64,000 nucleotides of DNA from Paenibacillus daejeonensis DSM 15491 (GTDB lineage Bacteria > Bacillota > Bacilli > Paenibacillales > Paenibacillaceae). The stretch covers positions 62,001-126,000 of the forward strand of contig NZ_KB899664.1 of NCBI RefSeq assembly GCF_000378385.1, read 5' to 3'. A program made the translations under genes and the position numbers. The notes beneath the pieces are model-generated. The model made no database searches and was not told where the DNA came from. It saw nothing but the letters and a program-made list of their open reading frames with translations. Of this stretch, positions 43,933 through 52,501 are shown piece by piece. Every line of letters starts with the position of its first letter. Within the stretch, counting starts at the first letter, position 1.

Positions 43933-44808
43933 CTAGCTCTGCCAATTCACATATAATTCTCTGTACTGAGTGGGGGTGCATTGCCGGTACGCCTTGAACG
44001 CACGGTTGAAGGTGGCGAGACTGCCGAAGCCTGCGCGCATCGCCACCTCAGTGACAGACAACGCAGGATCAGCCAGCAACAGCTCGGCGCGCATGATGCG
44101 CTGGCCGGTCAGATAGTCGTAGTAGGACATACCGATGACTGATTTGAACAGCCGGGTAAAATGAAACTTGCTGTAACCGGCCAGCTCTGCCAGCTCTTCC
44201 ACCCGTAGCTCACGCGTGCAATGCTCATTCATGTATCGGCACACCTTCAGGAACGTATCGATCTGCTGATGCAGCCGGGTCCCCCGGGCTTGTCTGCTGC
44301 GAACGCCCTCCAAGGCGATCTCGCGTCCGACCTGGACGAAGAATTGGATCAACAGGCCATAAGCGGCAGCTTCTTTGAGCGGGGCTTCACCCAGATATTC
44401 GTCCCGCAGCTGGAGGAGCAGAGCTTGTAGCCCGGAGCTGGCCGTGCCGGTGCTCTCCCCTGGGACGTGCAGGGCGGGACGCAGCAGATGCAAGGTAGCA
44501 TCGAAGAGCTTCAGGCTGTGCAGCAGCGACAGATCAAACTGCATAATCAGCCGTTCGCCTGTTTCTGGTGCTGTAATCTCATGGAGCTCACCGGGAGGAA
44601 TGATTAGGATATCCCCGGGATGAAGCGTATAGGTCGAGTCATTGACCCGCACCGTATAGAGATTGTCCAGCGGCAGGATGACTTCCGCAGCGGTATGCCA
44701 GTGCAGCGGGTAGTCCTCCGGCTCACTGTTCCGGTACAGACGAATTCCGAAGCCCTCCCGGAACAGGACGGTTTCCCGGGTTCCGTCCAATTTTTCAATC
44801 AAGGACAT
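43933..44808 (-). CDS. AraC-family regulator with cupin sensor, between GH2 and GH3 genes
   Basis: 292 residues from ATG 44808; AAGGAGG is only two bases before it, but eight before an in-frame TTG at 44802, so the true start may be that TTG. The frame is also open to ATG 44886 without a site. The sensor domain carries HWHTAAEVILPL and LHPGDILIIPPGELHEI, typical of cupin sugar sensors; the DNA-binding half holds LRVEELAELAGYSKFHFTRL and LSVTEVAMRAGFGSLATFNR. It probably activates the GH2 gene through the paired sites at 43862-43890 and may also control the divergent GH3 gene. Confidence 0.88.
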   Translation of the reverse strand: MSLIEKLDGTRETVLFREGFGIRLYRNSEPEDYPLHWHTAAEVILPLDNLYTVRVNDSTYTLHPGDILIIPPGELHEITAPETGERLIMQFDLSLLHSLKLFDATLHLLRPALHVPGESTGTASSGLQALLLQLRDEYLGEAPLKEAAAYGLLIQFFVQVGREIALEGVRSRQARGTRLHQQIDTFLKVCRYMNEHCTRELRVEELAELAGYSKFHFTRLFKSVIGMSYYDYLTGQRIMRAELLLADPALSVTEVAMRAGFGSLATFNRAFKAYRQCTPTQYRELYVNWQS

Positions 44809-44976
44809 GTCCTCCTTCTGACTACCGTAAAAATCGCAATATTTGAGGAGCAAATCGCATGGGGTTGGAAGCGAAACGGTCGCCATGGGCTTATAATAAC
44901 ACCAACGAATGGGCGAAACCAGTCATTGTAATCGGATACAGGACCAGAATGGGGAATGGAGAGGGGCAATAAGAGG

Positions 44977-47130
44977 ATGGCAAAATTAGTGGAAAATCGA
45001 ACGAAAGTTGATGCCTACAAACGCCGCGCGGAGGAACTCGTAGCGCAGCTGACCCTGCAGGAGAAGGTGCGCCAGATGCTGCACGCGGCGCCGGCGATTG
45101 ACCGGCTTGGCATTAAGGCCTACAACTGGTGGAACGAGGCGCTGCATGGCGTGGCCCGGGCAGGTGTGGCGACGGTGTTCCCGCAGGCGATCGGCTTGGC
45201 GGCGACCTTCAATGAGGAGCTGCTGGAGGAGGTTGCCGATGCAACGGCGACGGAGGGACGCGCCAAGTTCAATATGCAGCAGCAATTCGGCGACACAGAT
45301 ATCTATAAGGGGCTGACCTTCTGGGCGCCCAATGTGAATATTTTTCGCGATCCGCGCTGGGGCCGTGGTCACGAGACGTACGGCGAGGACCCGTATCTGT
45401 CGGGAAGGCTGGGGGTGCGGTTTATTCAAGGCTTGCAGGGGCACGACGAAGCGTATCTGAAAAGCGCAGCCTGCGCCAAGCACTTTGCCGTACACTCCGG
45501 TCCGGAGGATATCCGGCACAGCTTCAACGCTGAGGTATTTGTGCAGGATTTGTATGAGACGTATTTGCCTGCGTTCCAGGCTTGCGTGCAAGAGGCCCAA
45601 GTGGAGGCGGTAATGGGTGCCTACAACCGGACGAACGGCGAGCCATGCTGCGGCAGTGAGCTGTTGTTGGAGCAGATTTTGCGTGGAGAGTGGGGCTTTG
45701 ACGGTCATGTGGTGTCCGACTGCTGGGCGATCCGCGACTTCCATCTGCATCACAAGGTAACGGCCGATGAGGTCGAGTCCGTCGCGCTGGCGGTGAACAA
45801 AGGCTGTGACATCAACTGCGGCTCGCTCTTCATTCATCTGACGGAAGCGGTGGAGCGCGGACTGGTCACCGAAGCGACAATCGACCGGGCCGTAACTCGT
45901 CTATTCACGACACGTATGAAGCTAGGCATGTTCGATGCACCAGAGGGGGTGCCTTACAGCACCATTGGCTATGAGGCCGTCGATTCGGTACAGATGCAGG
46001 CGTTGAACCGCCGGGCCGCTCAGGAGAGTCTGGTTTTGTTGAAAAACGACGGTTTGCTGCCGCTCGATAAGTCCGCTATCCGCACGATTGGGGTCATTGG
46101 TCCGAATGCCAATAACCGGCGGGCGCTTGTAGGCAACTACGAAGGCACGGCCTCCCGGTATATTACGGTTGTGGAGGGCATTCAGGATGCTGTGGGCGAT
46201 GAGGTGCGGGTCTTTTACTCTGAGGGCTGCCACCTGTACAAGGACAAAGTCGAAGGGCTCGGCGCTGCCGGCGACCGGCTGTCCGAAGTAAAAGGCGTTT
46301 GCGCGCAGAGTGATGTCGTTGTCGTCTGCCTGGGTCTGGATGCCAGCCTGGAGGGCGAAGAGGGCGATACCGGCAATCAGTACGGTAGTGGCGATAAGCG
46401 CGATCTGGCCTTCCCGGGCTTGCAGGAAGAGGTGCTGCGGACGGCGTATGCCAGTGGCAAGCCGGTCATTCTGGTCGTGCTGGCGGGCAGCGCGATGGGT
46501 CTGGGCTGGGCCGACGAGCATGTCTCGGCGATCCTCCAGGGCTGGTACCCGGGATCGCAGGGCGGCCGTATTATCGCGGAAGCCATCTTTGGCGAATTCT
46601 CGCCGGAGGGCAAGCTGCCGATCACGCTGTATCATTCGGTTGATGAGCTGCCGGAGTTCACCGACTATGCGATGCAGGGACGTACGTACCGCTATATGCA
46701 GCAGGAGGCGCTGTACTCATTTGGTTACGGGCTGTCCTATACACAGTTCAGCCTGTCCGATGTGAGAGTGGACGGCGACCAGCTGGGAGAGGGAGGCGTC
46801 CGGGTAACGGCCAAGCTGCGCAACGAAGGACACATAGCTGGTGGCGAGGTGCTGCAGGTGTATGTGAAGGCAGAGCGTGAGGGCACGCCGAACCCGCAGC
46901 TGAAGGCATTCCGCAAGGTGCATCTGCAGCCGAATGAAGAGCAGGAGCTCGCGCTTACTCTGCCGCTGGAGGCCTTCGGACTCTATGATGACAAAGGCAA
47001 GCGAGTGCTGTATGAGGGAGACTATACTGTCTACGTCGGCACCTCCCAGCCGGATACCCGCAGTCAGTCCCTGACCGGGCAGCAGCCCGTCGCGTTCCAG
47101 CTTACCTCCCATCGGGAGCGGGAACTTTAG
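44977..47130 (+). CDS. Glycoside hydrolase family 3 protein (beta-xylosidase/beta-glucosidase type)
   Basis: 717 residues. The N-terminal barrel has FWAPNVNIFRDPRWGRGHET, KHFAVHSGPEDIRHSF and nucleophile Asp248 in VVSDCWAIRD; the C-terminal alpha/beta domain and a fibronectin-III-like end (DVRVDGDQL onward) complete the three-domain plan. The pattern is closest to plant- and bacterial-type beta-xylosidases/alpha-arabinosidases. No signal peptide. ATG 44977 and ATG 44956 are both in frame with poor spacing to G-rich sites. Divergent from the AraC gene; a terminator follows. Confidence 0.9.
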   Translation: MAKLVENRTKVDAYKRRAEELVAQLTLQEKVRQMLHAAPAIDRLGIKAYNWWNEALHGVARAGVATVFPQAIGLAATFNEELLEEVADATATEGRAKFNMQQQFGDTDIYKGLTFWAPNVNIFRDPRWGRGHETYGEDPYLSGRLGVRFIQGLQGHDEAYLKSAACAKHFAVHSGPEDIRHSFNAEVFVQDLYETYLPAFQACVQEAQVEAVMGAYNRTNGEPCCGSELLLEQILRGEWGFDGHVVSDCWAIRDFHLHHKVTADEVESVALAVNKGCDINCGSLFIHLTEAVERGLVTEATIDRAVTRLFTTRMKLGMFDAPEGVPYSTIGYEAVDSVQMQALNRRAAQESLVLLKNDGLLPLDKSAIRTIGVIGPNANNRRALVGNYEGTASRYITVVEGIQDAVGDEVRVFYSEGCHLYKDKVEGLGAAGDRLSEVKGVCAQSDVVVVCLGLDASLEGEEGDTGNQYGSGDKRDLAFPGLQEEVLRTAYASGKPVILVVLAGSAMGLGWADEHVSAILQGWYPGSQGGRIIAEAIFGEFSPEGKLPITLYHSVDELPEFTDYAMQGRTYRYMQQEALYSFGYGLSYTQFSLSDVRVDGDQLGEGGVRVTAKLRNEGHIAGGEVLQVYVKAEREGTPNPQLKAFRKVHLQPNEEQELALTLPLEAFGLYDDKGKRVLYEGDYTVYVGTSQPDTRSQSLTGQQPVAFQLTSHREREL

Positions 47131-47156
47131 AGGTAGATTCGCCCGAAGCGTGAGAG

Positions 47157-47191
47157 GAAGCCGCGTAGCCATGGGGCTGCGCGGCTTCTTT
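47157..47191 (+). terminator. Rho-independent terminator after the GH3 gene
   Basis: GAAGCCGCG / CGCGGCTTC, a 9-bp perfect stem with an inner TAGCC/GGCTG pairing and a short T tract. Confidence 0.8.
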
Positions 47192-47280
47192 GTGGAGTCC
47201 GGGGACATGGTCGTCAAAAGAGGGTATCCATGTTACGATTGTAGGAGAGTTACAATATTTAGGAGGGTGCTCGCTGCTTG

Positions 47281-47560
47281 AGCCAAGCGCTGAAACAACT
47301 GCCAAACGGCAGTTGGATTAGCTCTCAGTGCGGCCGAGCACCGAATTAACTGCCATATGGCAGTTGGTTTAGTCCGCACTGTGGCCGACCGCCGAAATAA
47401 CTGCAAACGGCAGTTGGGTCGGCTGTCACCGTGATCGAGCGCCGACATAACTGCAAACGGCAGTTGGGTCGGCTCGCACTGTGGCGGAGCGCCGAATTAA
47501 CTGCCAAATGGCAATTGGATTAGCCCGCACTGTGGCCGAGCGCCAACAATGGTAGTTGGC
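47281..47560. repeat. Array B: AACTGCC-GGCAGTT palindromic units, 50-51 bp period
   Basis: AACTGC(C) begins at 47297, 47348, 47399, 47449 and 47499, with a decayed sixth unit near 47545. The 51-bp spacing falls to 50 exactly where the unit reads CTGCAAACGG instead of CTGCCAAACGG, that is, where one base is missing. Each unit has a palindrome of the form AACTGCCAAACGGCAGTTGG. Between palindromes runs a G/C-rich spacer with CGAGCRCCGAAT. No gene in this stretch. Confidence 0.9.
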
Positions 47561-47589
47561 CCAGCCTGTACCTGCACCGGGCACCCAAA

Positions 47590-47712
47590 TGTATATGAAA
47601 TTTCATACTTATTTGCGCACTTTTACGTAATATGATGCAATAAGCACGAAATTTCGTGTTTATTCTACGATTTCCTCGAGAAACCCCAAAATATATATGA
47701 AATTTCGAGTTC
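47590..47712 (-). repeat. GAAATTTC element, copy 1 (inverted relative to the other three)
   Basis: Three GAAATTTC palindromes at 47597, 47648 and 47699, exactly 51 bp apart. The whole stretch is the reverse complement of the copies at 57001, 59035 and 60429. It lies between the two parts of array B. Confidence 0.9.
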
Positions 47713-47810
47713 ATTGGCGGGTACGCGCATTCTACACCAATCCAAGCAGCCCTTCACTCAGCCGGCATCGAATTGAACGCAAATGGCAGCTGGTTGACCC
47801 GCAGCGTGAC

Positions 47811-47880
47811 CAAGCGCTGAAACAACTGCCAAACGGCAGTTGGAACAGTTCTCAGTGCGGCCGAGCACCGAATTATCTAG
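47811..47880. repeat. Detached unit of array B
   Basis: About 70 bp almost identical to 47281-47350 (same CAAGCGCTGAAACAACTGCC start and CGGCCGAGCACCGAATTA end, with only a few differences). It lies beyond the GAAATTTC element, so the array is interrupted or was duplicated around it. Confidence 0.85.
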
Positions 47881-47969
47881 ACCAAGGTAAAGCGGCAATC
47901 GACATCCTCTGGCGGGGTAGCAAATCAAGTGTACTAAAAAAGATCACCACGTGGGGAGGCAGCGAGTAG

Positions 47970-48488
47970 ATGACAGATGCCAGAAAGCTAGATTTCATGG
48001 TTGCAGCCTACATGTTTGTGTTGTTGCTACTTGGTAGGTTAATTTTCATTTATCCTAATCAAAGGTATCTTTACATTTTAAATCATGATGATTTTTATGT
48101 TTTAAGCTTTCTATTCATAATCGCAAGTGCGTTAATGATTCATTTCTTTATGGAGGGAAGTAAGAAGAAAAAGTTGCTTTCTTTGTTTGTGGCAACCTGC
48201 ATTATTTATGCGGGTGTTGGGGCTTACTATTATGCAAATCTGCCAGCCTATACGTATGAAGAGGCGGTCGAGAAAGTGGAGGCATATGAGAGGAAGGCTG
48301 GAAAAACAGTGCAAGTGCAACTCCCTGAGGGTAATTATCAAAAGCTGGGCATTGGCGATCACACCTTCTTAAAAATGACAGATCATGTCTACTATATCTA
48401 TTTGGAGGTCGAGGGGGAGCCTGTGTCGTATCGCTTTTATCCGCTGGATGGCCAGTTCGAACACTCGACTAGGAGCTTGGTGGATTAA
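47970..48488 (+). CDS. Hypothetical membrane protein
   Basis: 172 residues with three hydrophobic helices (about 10-28, 44-60, 70-88) and a soluble C-terminal domain of about 80 residues (AYTYEEAVEKVEAYERKAGK, then VYYIYLEVEGEPVSYRFYPL). GGGGAGG lies ten bases before the ATG. It is visibly more AT-rich than its neighbours and is bracketed by repeat arrays, which suggests separate acquisition. Family not recognised. Confidence 0.7.
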   Translation: MTDARKLDFMVAAYMFVLLLLGRLIFIYPNQRYLYILNHDDFYVLSFLFIIASALMIHFFMEGSKKKKLLSLFVATCIIYAGVGAYYYANLPAYTYEEAVEKVEAYERKAGKTVQVQLPEGNYQKLGIGDHTFLKMTDHVYYIYLEVEGEPVSYRFYPLDGQFEHSTRSLVD

Positions 48489-48671
48489 AGTGAATCATGG
48501 ACTGTAGGGAGTGCGTCGAAGCTTATGGATGGCTGAAATGGTGAGCCAAGCAGGCGAATTATCGGTTACCGGTGAAAGATTGCTAGTAGGTGTCCGATCA
48601 ACGTGCTGCATCTCCGCGGGGATGCGCCACAGTGGAGCATGAATGAGCGTAACGGGTGCGGACCTCGGCTG
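48489..48671. other. Non-coding stretch before array E
   Basis: No reading frame with a ribosome site, no hairpin with T tract and no clear repeat was seen here. Confidence 0.5.
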
Positions 48672-48854
48672 TAACGGCCACCACGGACGCTATTTCGCGC
48701 TAAATTGGTGGTTTGGAATTCTAACGGCCATATGTGCTGTTATTTTGCTTCGGGAAGCTAGTTTCTGAGTGTTTTGGTGAGAATAACTGCGATGGTGGCC
48801 GTTAGAGGCGGGAGTATCTAAAAAAGGCCCCAATAAGTGCTTATATGGCCGTTA
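48672..48854. repeat. Array E: mirror-image TAACGGCCA units with 50-bp spacing
   Basis: TAACGGCCA occurs at 48672 and 48722 (50 bp apart); the inverse TGGCCGTTA occurs at 48796 and 48846 (50 bp apart). The layout, two units facing two inverted units, is the same as array D at 40085-40245 although the sequence is different. Confidence 0.8.
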
Positions 48855-48891
48855 GAGCAGCAGCGCAATCAAGAGCAGTCACTCCCTATCC

Positions 48892-48935
48892 AAAAGAGCC
48901 ATCACCGCGGTGCAACTTGCCGGAATGATGGCTCT
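48892..48935 (-). terminator. Minus-strand hairpin, probable end of the hsp20 transcript
   Basis: AGAGCCATCA / TGATGGCTCT is a 10-bp perfect stem; TTTT follows on the minus strand. It lies about 460 bp past the hsp20 stop, so a transcript ending here would carry array F in its 3' part. Confidence 0.55.
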
Positions 48936-48965
48936 GATTGGTATAGTCATTTGCCAGCCGGGTAG

Positions 48966-49185
48966 TTACCCAGCCCTATGGGTCGTATAGGCACCACACC
49001 AGCGTGGTGAGCAACCCAGCCCTATGGGTCGTATAGGCACCACACCAGCGTGGTGAGCAACCCAGCCATATGGGTCGTATAGGCACCACACCAGCGTGGT
49101 GAGCAACCTAGCCATAGGGGTCGCATACGCACCACGCCAGCGGGGTGAGTAACCTAGCCATATAGGTCATATAGTCCTCTCCCCA
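48966..49185. repeat. Array F: about five units of 46 bp
   Basis: Units with CAGCCCTATGGGTCGTATAG begin at 48971, 49017, 49063, about 49109 and about 49155, each 46 bp apart. Each holds two hairpins: CCTAT-GGGTCGT-ATAGG and ACCAC-ACCAGC-GTGGT. Later units carry several substitutions; the first three are nearly identical. From 49186 to the hsp20 end nothing further was recognised. Confidence 0.9.
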
Positions 49186-49393
49186 GGCAGATGGAATCCC
49201 CCCTGCTATATGGTCGTCGTAGCGTCTCGCCAGCAAGGGGGCAGTCGTCCCGCAATGGGGGCGTACGTCCGCCATCATTCAGCTGGATCCCCGAGCTGAG
49301 ACTGCCCGCCTTGGGAAAGTGCTGGGATCTCTACCATCATGCTGCCGAATCCTGCGGGTTGAGAACGCCCTTCTTGGGCGTCTTCTGCCAGGC

Positions 49394-49828
49394 TTACTGG
49401 ATCTGAATTTGCCGACGGGCATCGGGGCCTGGACGTTTGGGGATCTCCAGCTTCAGAACGCCCTGGTCCAGCTTGGCCTGAATGCCGTCCTCGTCGACCC
49501 GGTCGACATAGAAGCGGCGGACGAATTCGCCGGAGCGGCGTTCACGGCGGATCAGCCGATTGTCGTCGTCTTTTTGTTCGGTATAGTCATCGCGCTTGGC
49601 GCGTATGGTGAGATAGCCGTTATCCACATCCACGTGGATATTTTCCTTGGCGATGCCGGGCAACTCCGCTTCGACCAGGTACCGGTCTTTTTCTTCCCGG
49701 ATGTCGGTACGGAAGGTTTGACCGCCAAAAGGAGACAACCAGTGATCATCGGACAGATCCTGGAAGGATTTCAGCATTTGTCCGAACATATCCTCTTGGC
49801 GCTTGCGTAATGGAATCAGATCAAACAT
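49394..49828 (-). CDS. Hsp20/alpha-crystallin family small heat shock protein
   Basis: 144 residues; ATG 49828 with AAGGAG nine bases upstream. The alpha-crystallin domain spans about 38-140: FRTDIREEKDRYLVEAELPG, GYLTIRAKRDD, GEFVRRFYVD and the end pattern GVLKLEIPKRP. The short N-terminal arm (FDLIPLRKRQEDMFGQML) is typical of Bacillota Hsp20. It forms oligomers that hold unfolding proteins. No CIRCE-like inverted repeat was found upstream. Confidence 0.92.
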   Translation of the reverse strand: MFDLIPLRKRQEDMFGQMLKSFQDLSDDHWLSPFGGQTFRTDIREEKDRYLVEAELPGIAKENIHVDVDNGYLTIRAKRDDYTEQKDDDNRLIRRERRSGEFVRRFYVDRVDEDGIQAKLDQGVLKLEIPKRPGPDARRQIQIQ

Positions 49829-50017
49829 CAAAATCAGCTCCTTATATAGAATTAGTGGTGCTTACAGTTCTAATTATAGCGCTGGAATCATTCCCTGCTC
49901 AACGGCAAAAAAACGCCGAAATCCGCAGTTCTGGCCGGTTTTTGGCGAATTTAAATCTAAAATTTCATGCTTTCTTTAATTTTGACCAATTTTGACCTAC
50001 TGACTTTATCTGATGAA

Positions 50018-50689
50018 TTACGGGGTCTCAGGCAGCTGTGCGATTACCTCATCCAAGGTCAGATCCGTCATTGTGGTTAGGCGCAGATGACACCCTGGAA
50101 ACGACAGATGGCACGTCAGAGCATTGGGCACAATCACACAGTACATCCCGGCTGCAAGGGCTGCTGCCGCTCCAGCAGGGGAATCCTCGAATGCAATGGC
50201 ACGCTCAGGGGATACGCGGAGTGTCGTCGTCACAAGCTGATATAGCTCTGGGTCTGGTTTAACGCAGGCGACATCTTCGTTGCCGCGAATACAGTCAAAA
50301 TACGAGGTAATGCCCAATTCTTGAAGGTTCGTGAGGATCCAGTTTCTTGGTGAGCTGGAGGCCAGTCCGACGGGCAATCCAAGTTGTTTTGCGCGGTTCA
50401 GATATTCCATAACCCCTGGGCGGGTTAACCGGTCTGGCACCAGTTCTGAATAGACTGCTCGCCGGCGTATGCGTAGCATCTCTAGGTCTAACGATTTACT
50501 CACGCATTTTTGCAGATATTGATACGGATCGAAGCCGCCATTGTAATCTCCGACCCGCGAGCAGTAGAGGTCCAAAGGCAACTCGACATTATATTCCTGC
50601 AAAAGGGTGCAAAAGGATTGATACTCGTACCATTCGGTATCGCGAATCAGACCGTCAAAATCAAACACGACCGCTTCTATTTCAATCAT
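50018..50689 (-). CDS. HAD-superfamily hydrolase (beta-phosphoglucomutase/phosphatase type)
   Basis: 223 residues. Motif I DFDGLIRDTE gives nucleophile Asp9 and acid/base Asp11; motif II is the SSS of GLASSSPRNW; the motif III lysine is in VKPDPELY; motif IV is AFEDSPAGAAAA. A helical cap lies between residues 15 and 85. Likely a phosphatase or mutase on a small sugar phosphate. It stands alone on the minus strand and diverges from the GNAT-TetR operon. Confidence 0.9.
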   Translation of the reverse strand: MIEIEAVVFDFDGLIRDTEWYEYQSFCTLLQEYNVELPLDLYCSRVGDYNGGFDPYQYLQKCVSKSLDLEMLRIRRRAVYSELVPDRLTRPGVMEYLNRAKQLGLPVGLASSSPRNWILTNLQELGITSYFDCIRGNEDVACVKPDPELYQLVTTTLRVSPERAIAFEDSPAGAAAALAAGMYCVIVPNALTCHLSFPGCHLRLTTMTDLTLDEVIAQLPETP

Positions 50690-50780
50690 TCATCCCATCA
50701 TCCTTTATTACGTTATTGAGTTACCTTGTTATTACGTTACCATAATAAAGGAATTATTTATAGTGACAGATTCACCTGAA

Positions 50781-50840
50781 TTGACAACAGACCTGTCCGT
50801 GAGTCATACTGGTACCAATAAAACTAATTCAGTACCATAT
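50781..50840 (+). promoter_or_regulatory. Promoter and candidate operator of the GNAT-TetR operon
   Basis: TTGACA at 50781 and CATACT at 50805 (18-bp spacer) form a promoter. Directly after it lie TACTGGTACC and TTCAGTACC, two related blocks about 20 bp apart with GGTACC palindromic in the first. They are a reasonable binding site for the TetR encoded at 51514. Confidence 0.45.
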
Positions 50841-50859
50841 AACAAGGAGGCGGATGGAA

Positions 50860-51465
50860 ATGGAACATCTAACGGTTGTGCAGGCTGAGCCGGAATCCGT
50901 TGTAGGCGCGAGGCTCAACATGATAGCGCTGGAGGAAGTCACGCATACCCTTGCGGGCAGCACCGATGAGGCGGTGATGGAGAAAACGATGCTGGGATTG
51001 TGGAAGCATCCTCACAACCGGTTTAGTTACAGATTTGCCTATGAAGCGAGACGGGGAGATCAGACGCTGGGGATCGTCACTTGTCTTCCGGTCTCGGAGA
51101 TGGATAAACTGTCATGGCCTACGCTGAAGGCGCTGGTTGGTCTTCGTGGCTGGCCGCTCCTCACGCATGCTGCCTTGCAGCTTCAGACGATATGGAACCT
51201 GATGAACCTGAAGGAAGGACGGCCTGATGAATTTCATATTGCATCACTCGCGGCTTTGCCGGAGAGCCGGGGGCTGGGCGTTGGCACGCAGCTGATTCAT
51301 CATGCAGAGGAGGCAGCGAGAGAACTGCGTTTTCGCAAGAGCTCGCTTACGGTCAAGCAGTCCAATATTGGCGCCCGGCGCCTGTATGAACGATTGGGGT
51401 ATACGGTGGTGGACAAAATCAACCGCAAGCCTTTTTTCTTGTATCGGATGGCTAAGCTGTTGTAA
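50860..51465 (+). CDS. GNAT family N-acetyltransferase
   Basis: 201 residues; ATG 50860 is chosen because AAGGAGG is nine bases upstream, whereas ATG 50854 is only three bases from it. The acetyl-CoA motif reads LPESRGLGVGTQLIHHAE (R-G-x-G-x-G type) and the C-terminal part NIGARRLYERLGYTVVDK. A long N-terminal part includes LWKHPHNRFSYRFAYEARRG, as in several Bacillota acetyltransferases of unknown substrate. It is followed after 48 bp by a TetR gene, suggesting an inducible detoxification pair. Confidence 0.88.
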   Translation: MEHLTVVQAEPESVVGARLNMIALEEVTHTLAGSTDEAVMEKTMLGLWKHPHNRFSYRFAYEARRGDQTLGIVTCLPVSEMDKLSWPTLKALVGLRGWPLLTHAALQLQTIWNLMNLKEGRPDEFHIASLAALPESRGLGVGTQLIHHAEEAARELRFRKSSLTVKQSNIGARRLYERLGYTVVDKINRKPFFLYRMAKLL

Positions 51466-51513
51466 CCTGAAGGCATAACAATCACTACGCAATTGGATTT
51501 TACAGGAGGACAT

Positions 51514-52092
51514 ATGCCGCAGGACATTGACAGACAGGTGTATTTGAAGCTGCTGCAGCTGCTTGGCCGGAAGGGTACTCATTTTACAACGGAGGATCTG
51601 GCGCGGGAATTAGGCACGAGCAAGCGCACCCTATACACTTATTTTTCGAATAAGCATGACATGATCGACAAGACGATTGATTTTATATTTGCAGATATGG
51701 AGCGCTCGGATGCTGCGATATTGGAAAATGACAGCTATTCATTCAAGGAAAAAATTGAGCTGTATATCCGCAACGTCCCCGACAGCTATCATATTGGTGT
51801 GCTGCTGCGGTATGCGGATGATTTCCAGCGCCATTACCCCGAGCAGTGGGCGAAGGCCGAGCGCTACATCGACTCCATATGGGATGAATTAATCGAGCTG
51901 GTGGAGCAGGGGATTGCGGATGGTCACTTACACAAGTTGGATACGACGATTCTTCGGCTGATGCTGGATCAGACGCTGGTGAAGCTGCTGGATTATGAGT
52001 TCACGGCGCGGCAGCAGGTCAGTTTTGAGTCGGGTATGAAGGCCATGTGCAATATTGTGCTGTATGGGCTGGTAGATAAAGACGAAGTATAG
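51514..52092 (+). CDS. TetR-family transcriptional regulator
   Basis: 192 residues from ATG 51514 behind AGGAGGACAT (the frame is open from 51493). The HTH reads FTTEDLARELGTSKRTLYTYF with the usual K-x-T-L-Y-x-Y-F end, then a helical ligand domain. It lies downstream of, and probably controls, the GNAT gene and itself. Confidence 0.88.
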   Translation: MPQDIDRQVYLKLLQLLGRKGTHFTTEDLARELGTSKRTLYTYFSNKHDMIDKTIDFIFADMERSDAAILENDSYSFKEKIELYIRNVPDSYHIGVLLRYADDFQRHYPEQWAKAERYIDSIWDELIELVEQGIADGHLHKLDTTILRLMLDQTLVKLLDYEFTARQQVSFESGMKAMCNIVLYGLVDKDEV

Positions 52093-52168
52093 GGGACTGT
52101 TGCCTATCAAGCATGTTACCCCGCCGCGCCAGTACCATCGTTCCGCACCAGCTAATCATTCAGTAATC

Positions 52169-52501
52169 TCAGCTATTCTCCAACAACGCTGTGATTTTGT
52201 CCTGGACCGCTTGCAGCCGTCCCTGCGCCCATCCAGCTTCGCGCAAGAGATCATTCACAATACTTTGGAGCTTGTAGAGCTTCTTTCGCACCTCATGCTG
52301 GGAGGCCTGGATGCGACCCTGAACGACCCAGTCGACAATCAACCCGTCGAAGAAGAAATCGGCAAAGGTAAGGGAACCACCGATGTCAATGCGGGCCTGG
52401 ATGTCCTGATTGACATTGTCAACTTCCTCAGCGAAGCGTCGCAGCCCGTCCTGGGCCGCATGTGAGCATGCTACACATCCACCCGGTAATTCAGATTTAA
52501 T
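52169..52501 (-). pseudogene. Headless reading frame of protein-like character
   Basis: The minus-strand frame from about 52460 to the TGA at 52169 reads as a convincing protein of about 96 residues: AAQDGLRRFAEEVDNVNQDI, then FADFFFDGLIVDWVVQGRI and a helical end with LYKLQSIVNDLLREAGW. It has no usable start: back to the in-frame stop at 52502-52504 there is no ATG, GTG or well-placed TTG. ATGs at 52463 and 52475 are in other frames that stop early. It is either a 5'-damaged gene (frameshift at the start) or uses a non-standard codon. It overlaps the tautomerase gene end in a different frame. Function unknown. Confidence 0.6.

Noticed and set aside
44986-45837. 283-codon minus-strand frame inside the GH3 gene
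   Set aside because: Shadow of a clear glycosidase gene; no ribosome site or family motif.
47259-47350. AGGAGGG followed by TTG 47277 opening a short frame into array B
   Set aside because: Only about 23 codons, ending in the repeat palindrome region; no protein character. Probably chance.
47281-47560. CRISPR-like array with palindromic repeats
   Set aside because: The sequence between the palindromes is itself repeated, unlike CRISPR spacers.
47697-47969. 90-codon plus-strand frame running from the GAAATTTC element through the detached array B unit
   Set aside because: It is made of two unrelated repeats and has no ribosome site at its ATG.
52100-52465. 121-codon plus-strand frame
   Set aside because: The overlapping minus-strand frame has far better protein character; the plus frame is its shadow.
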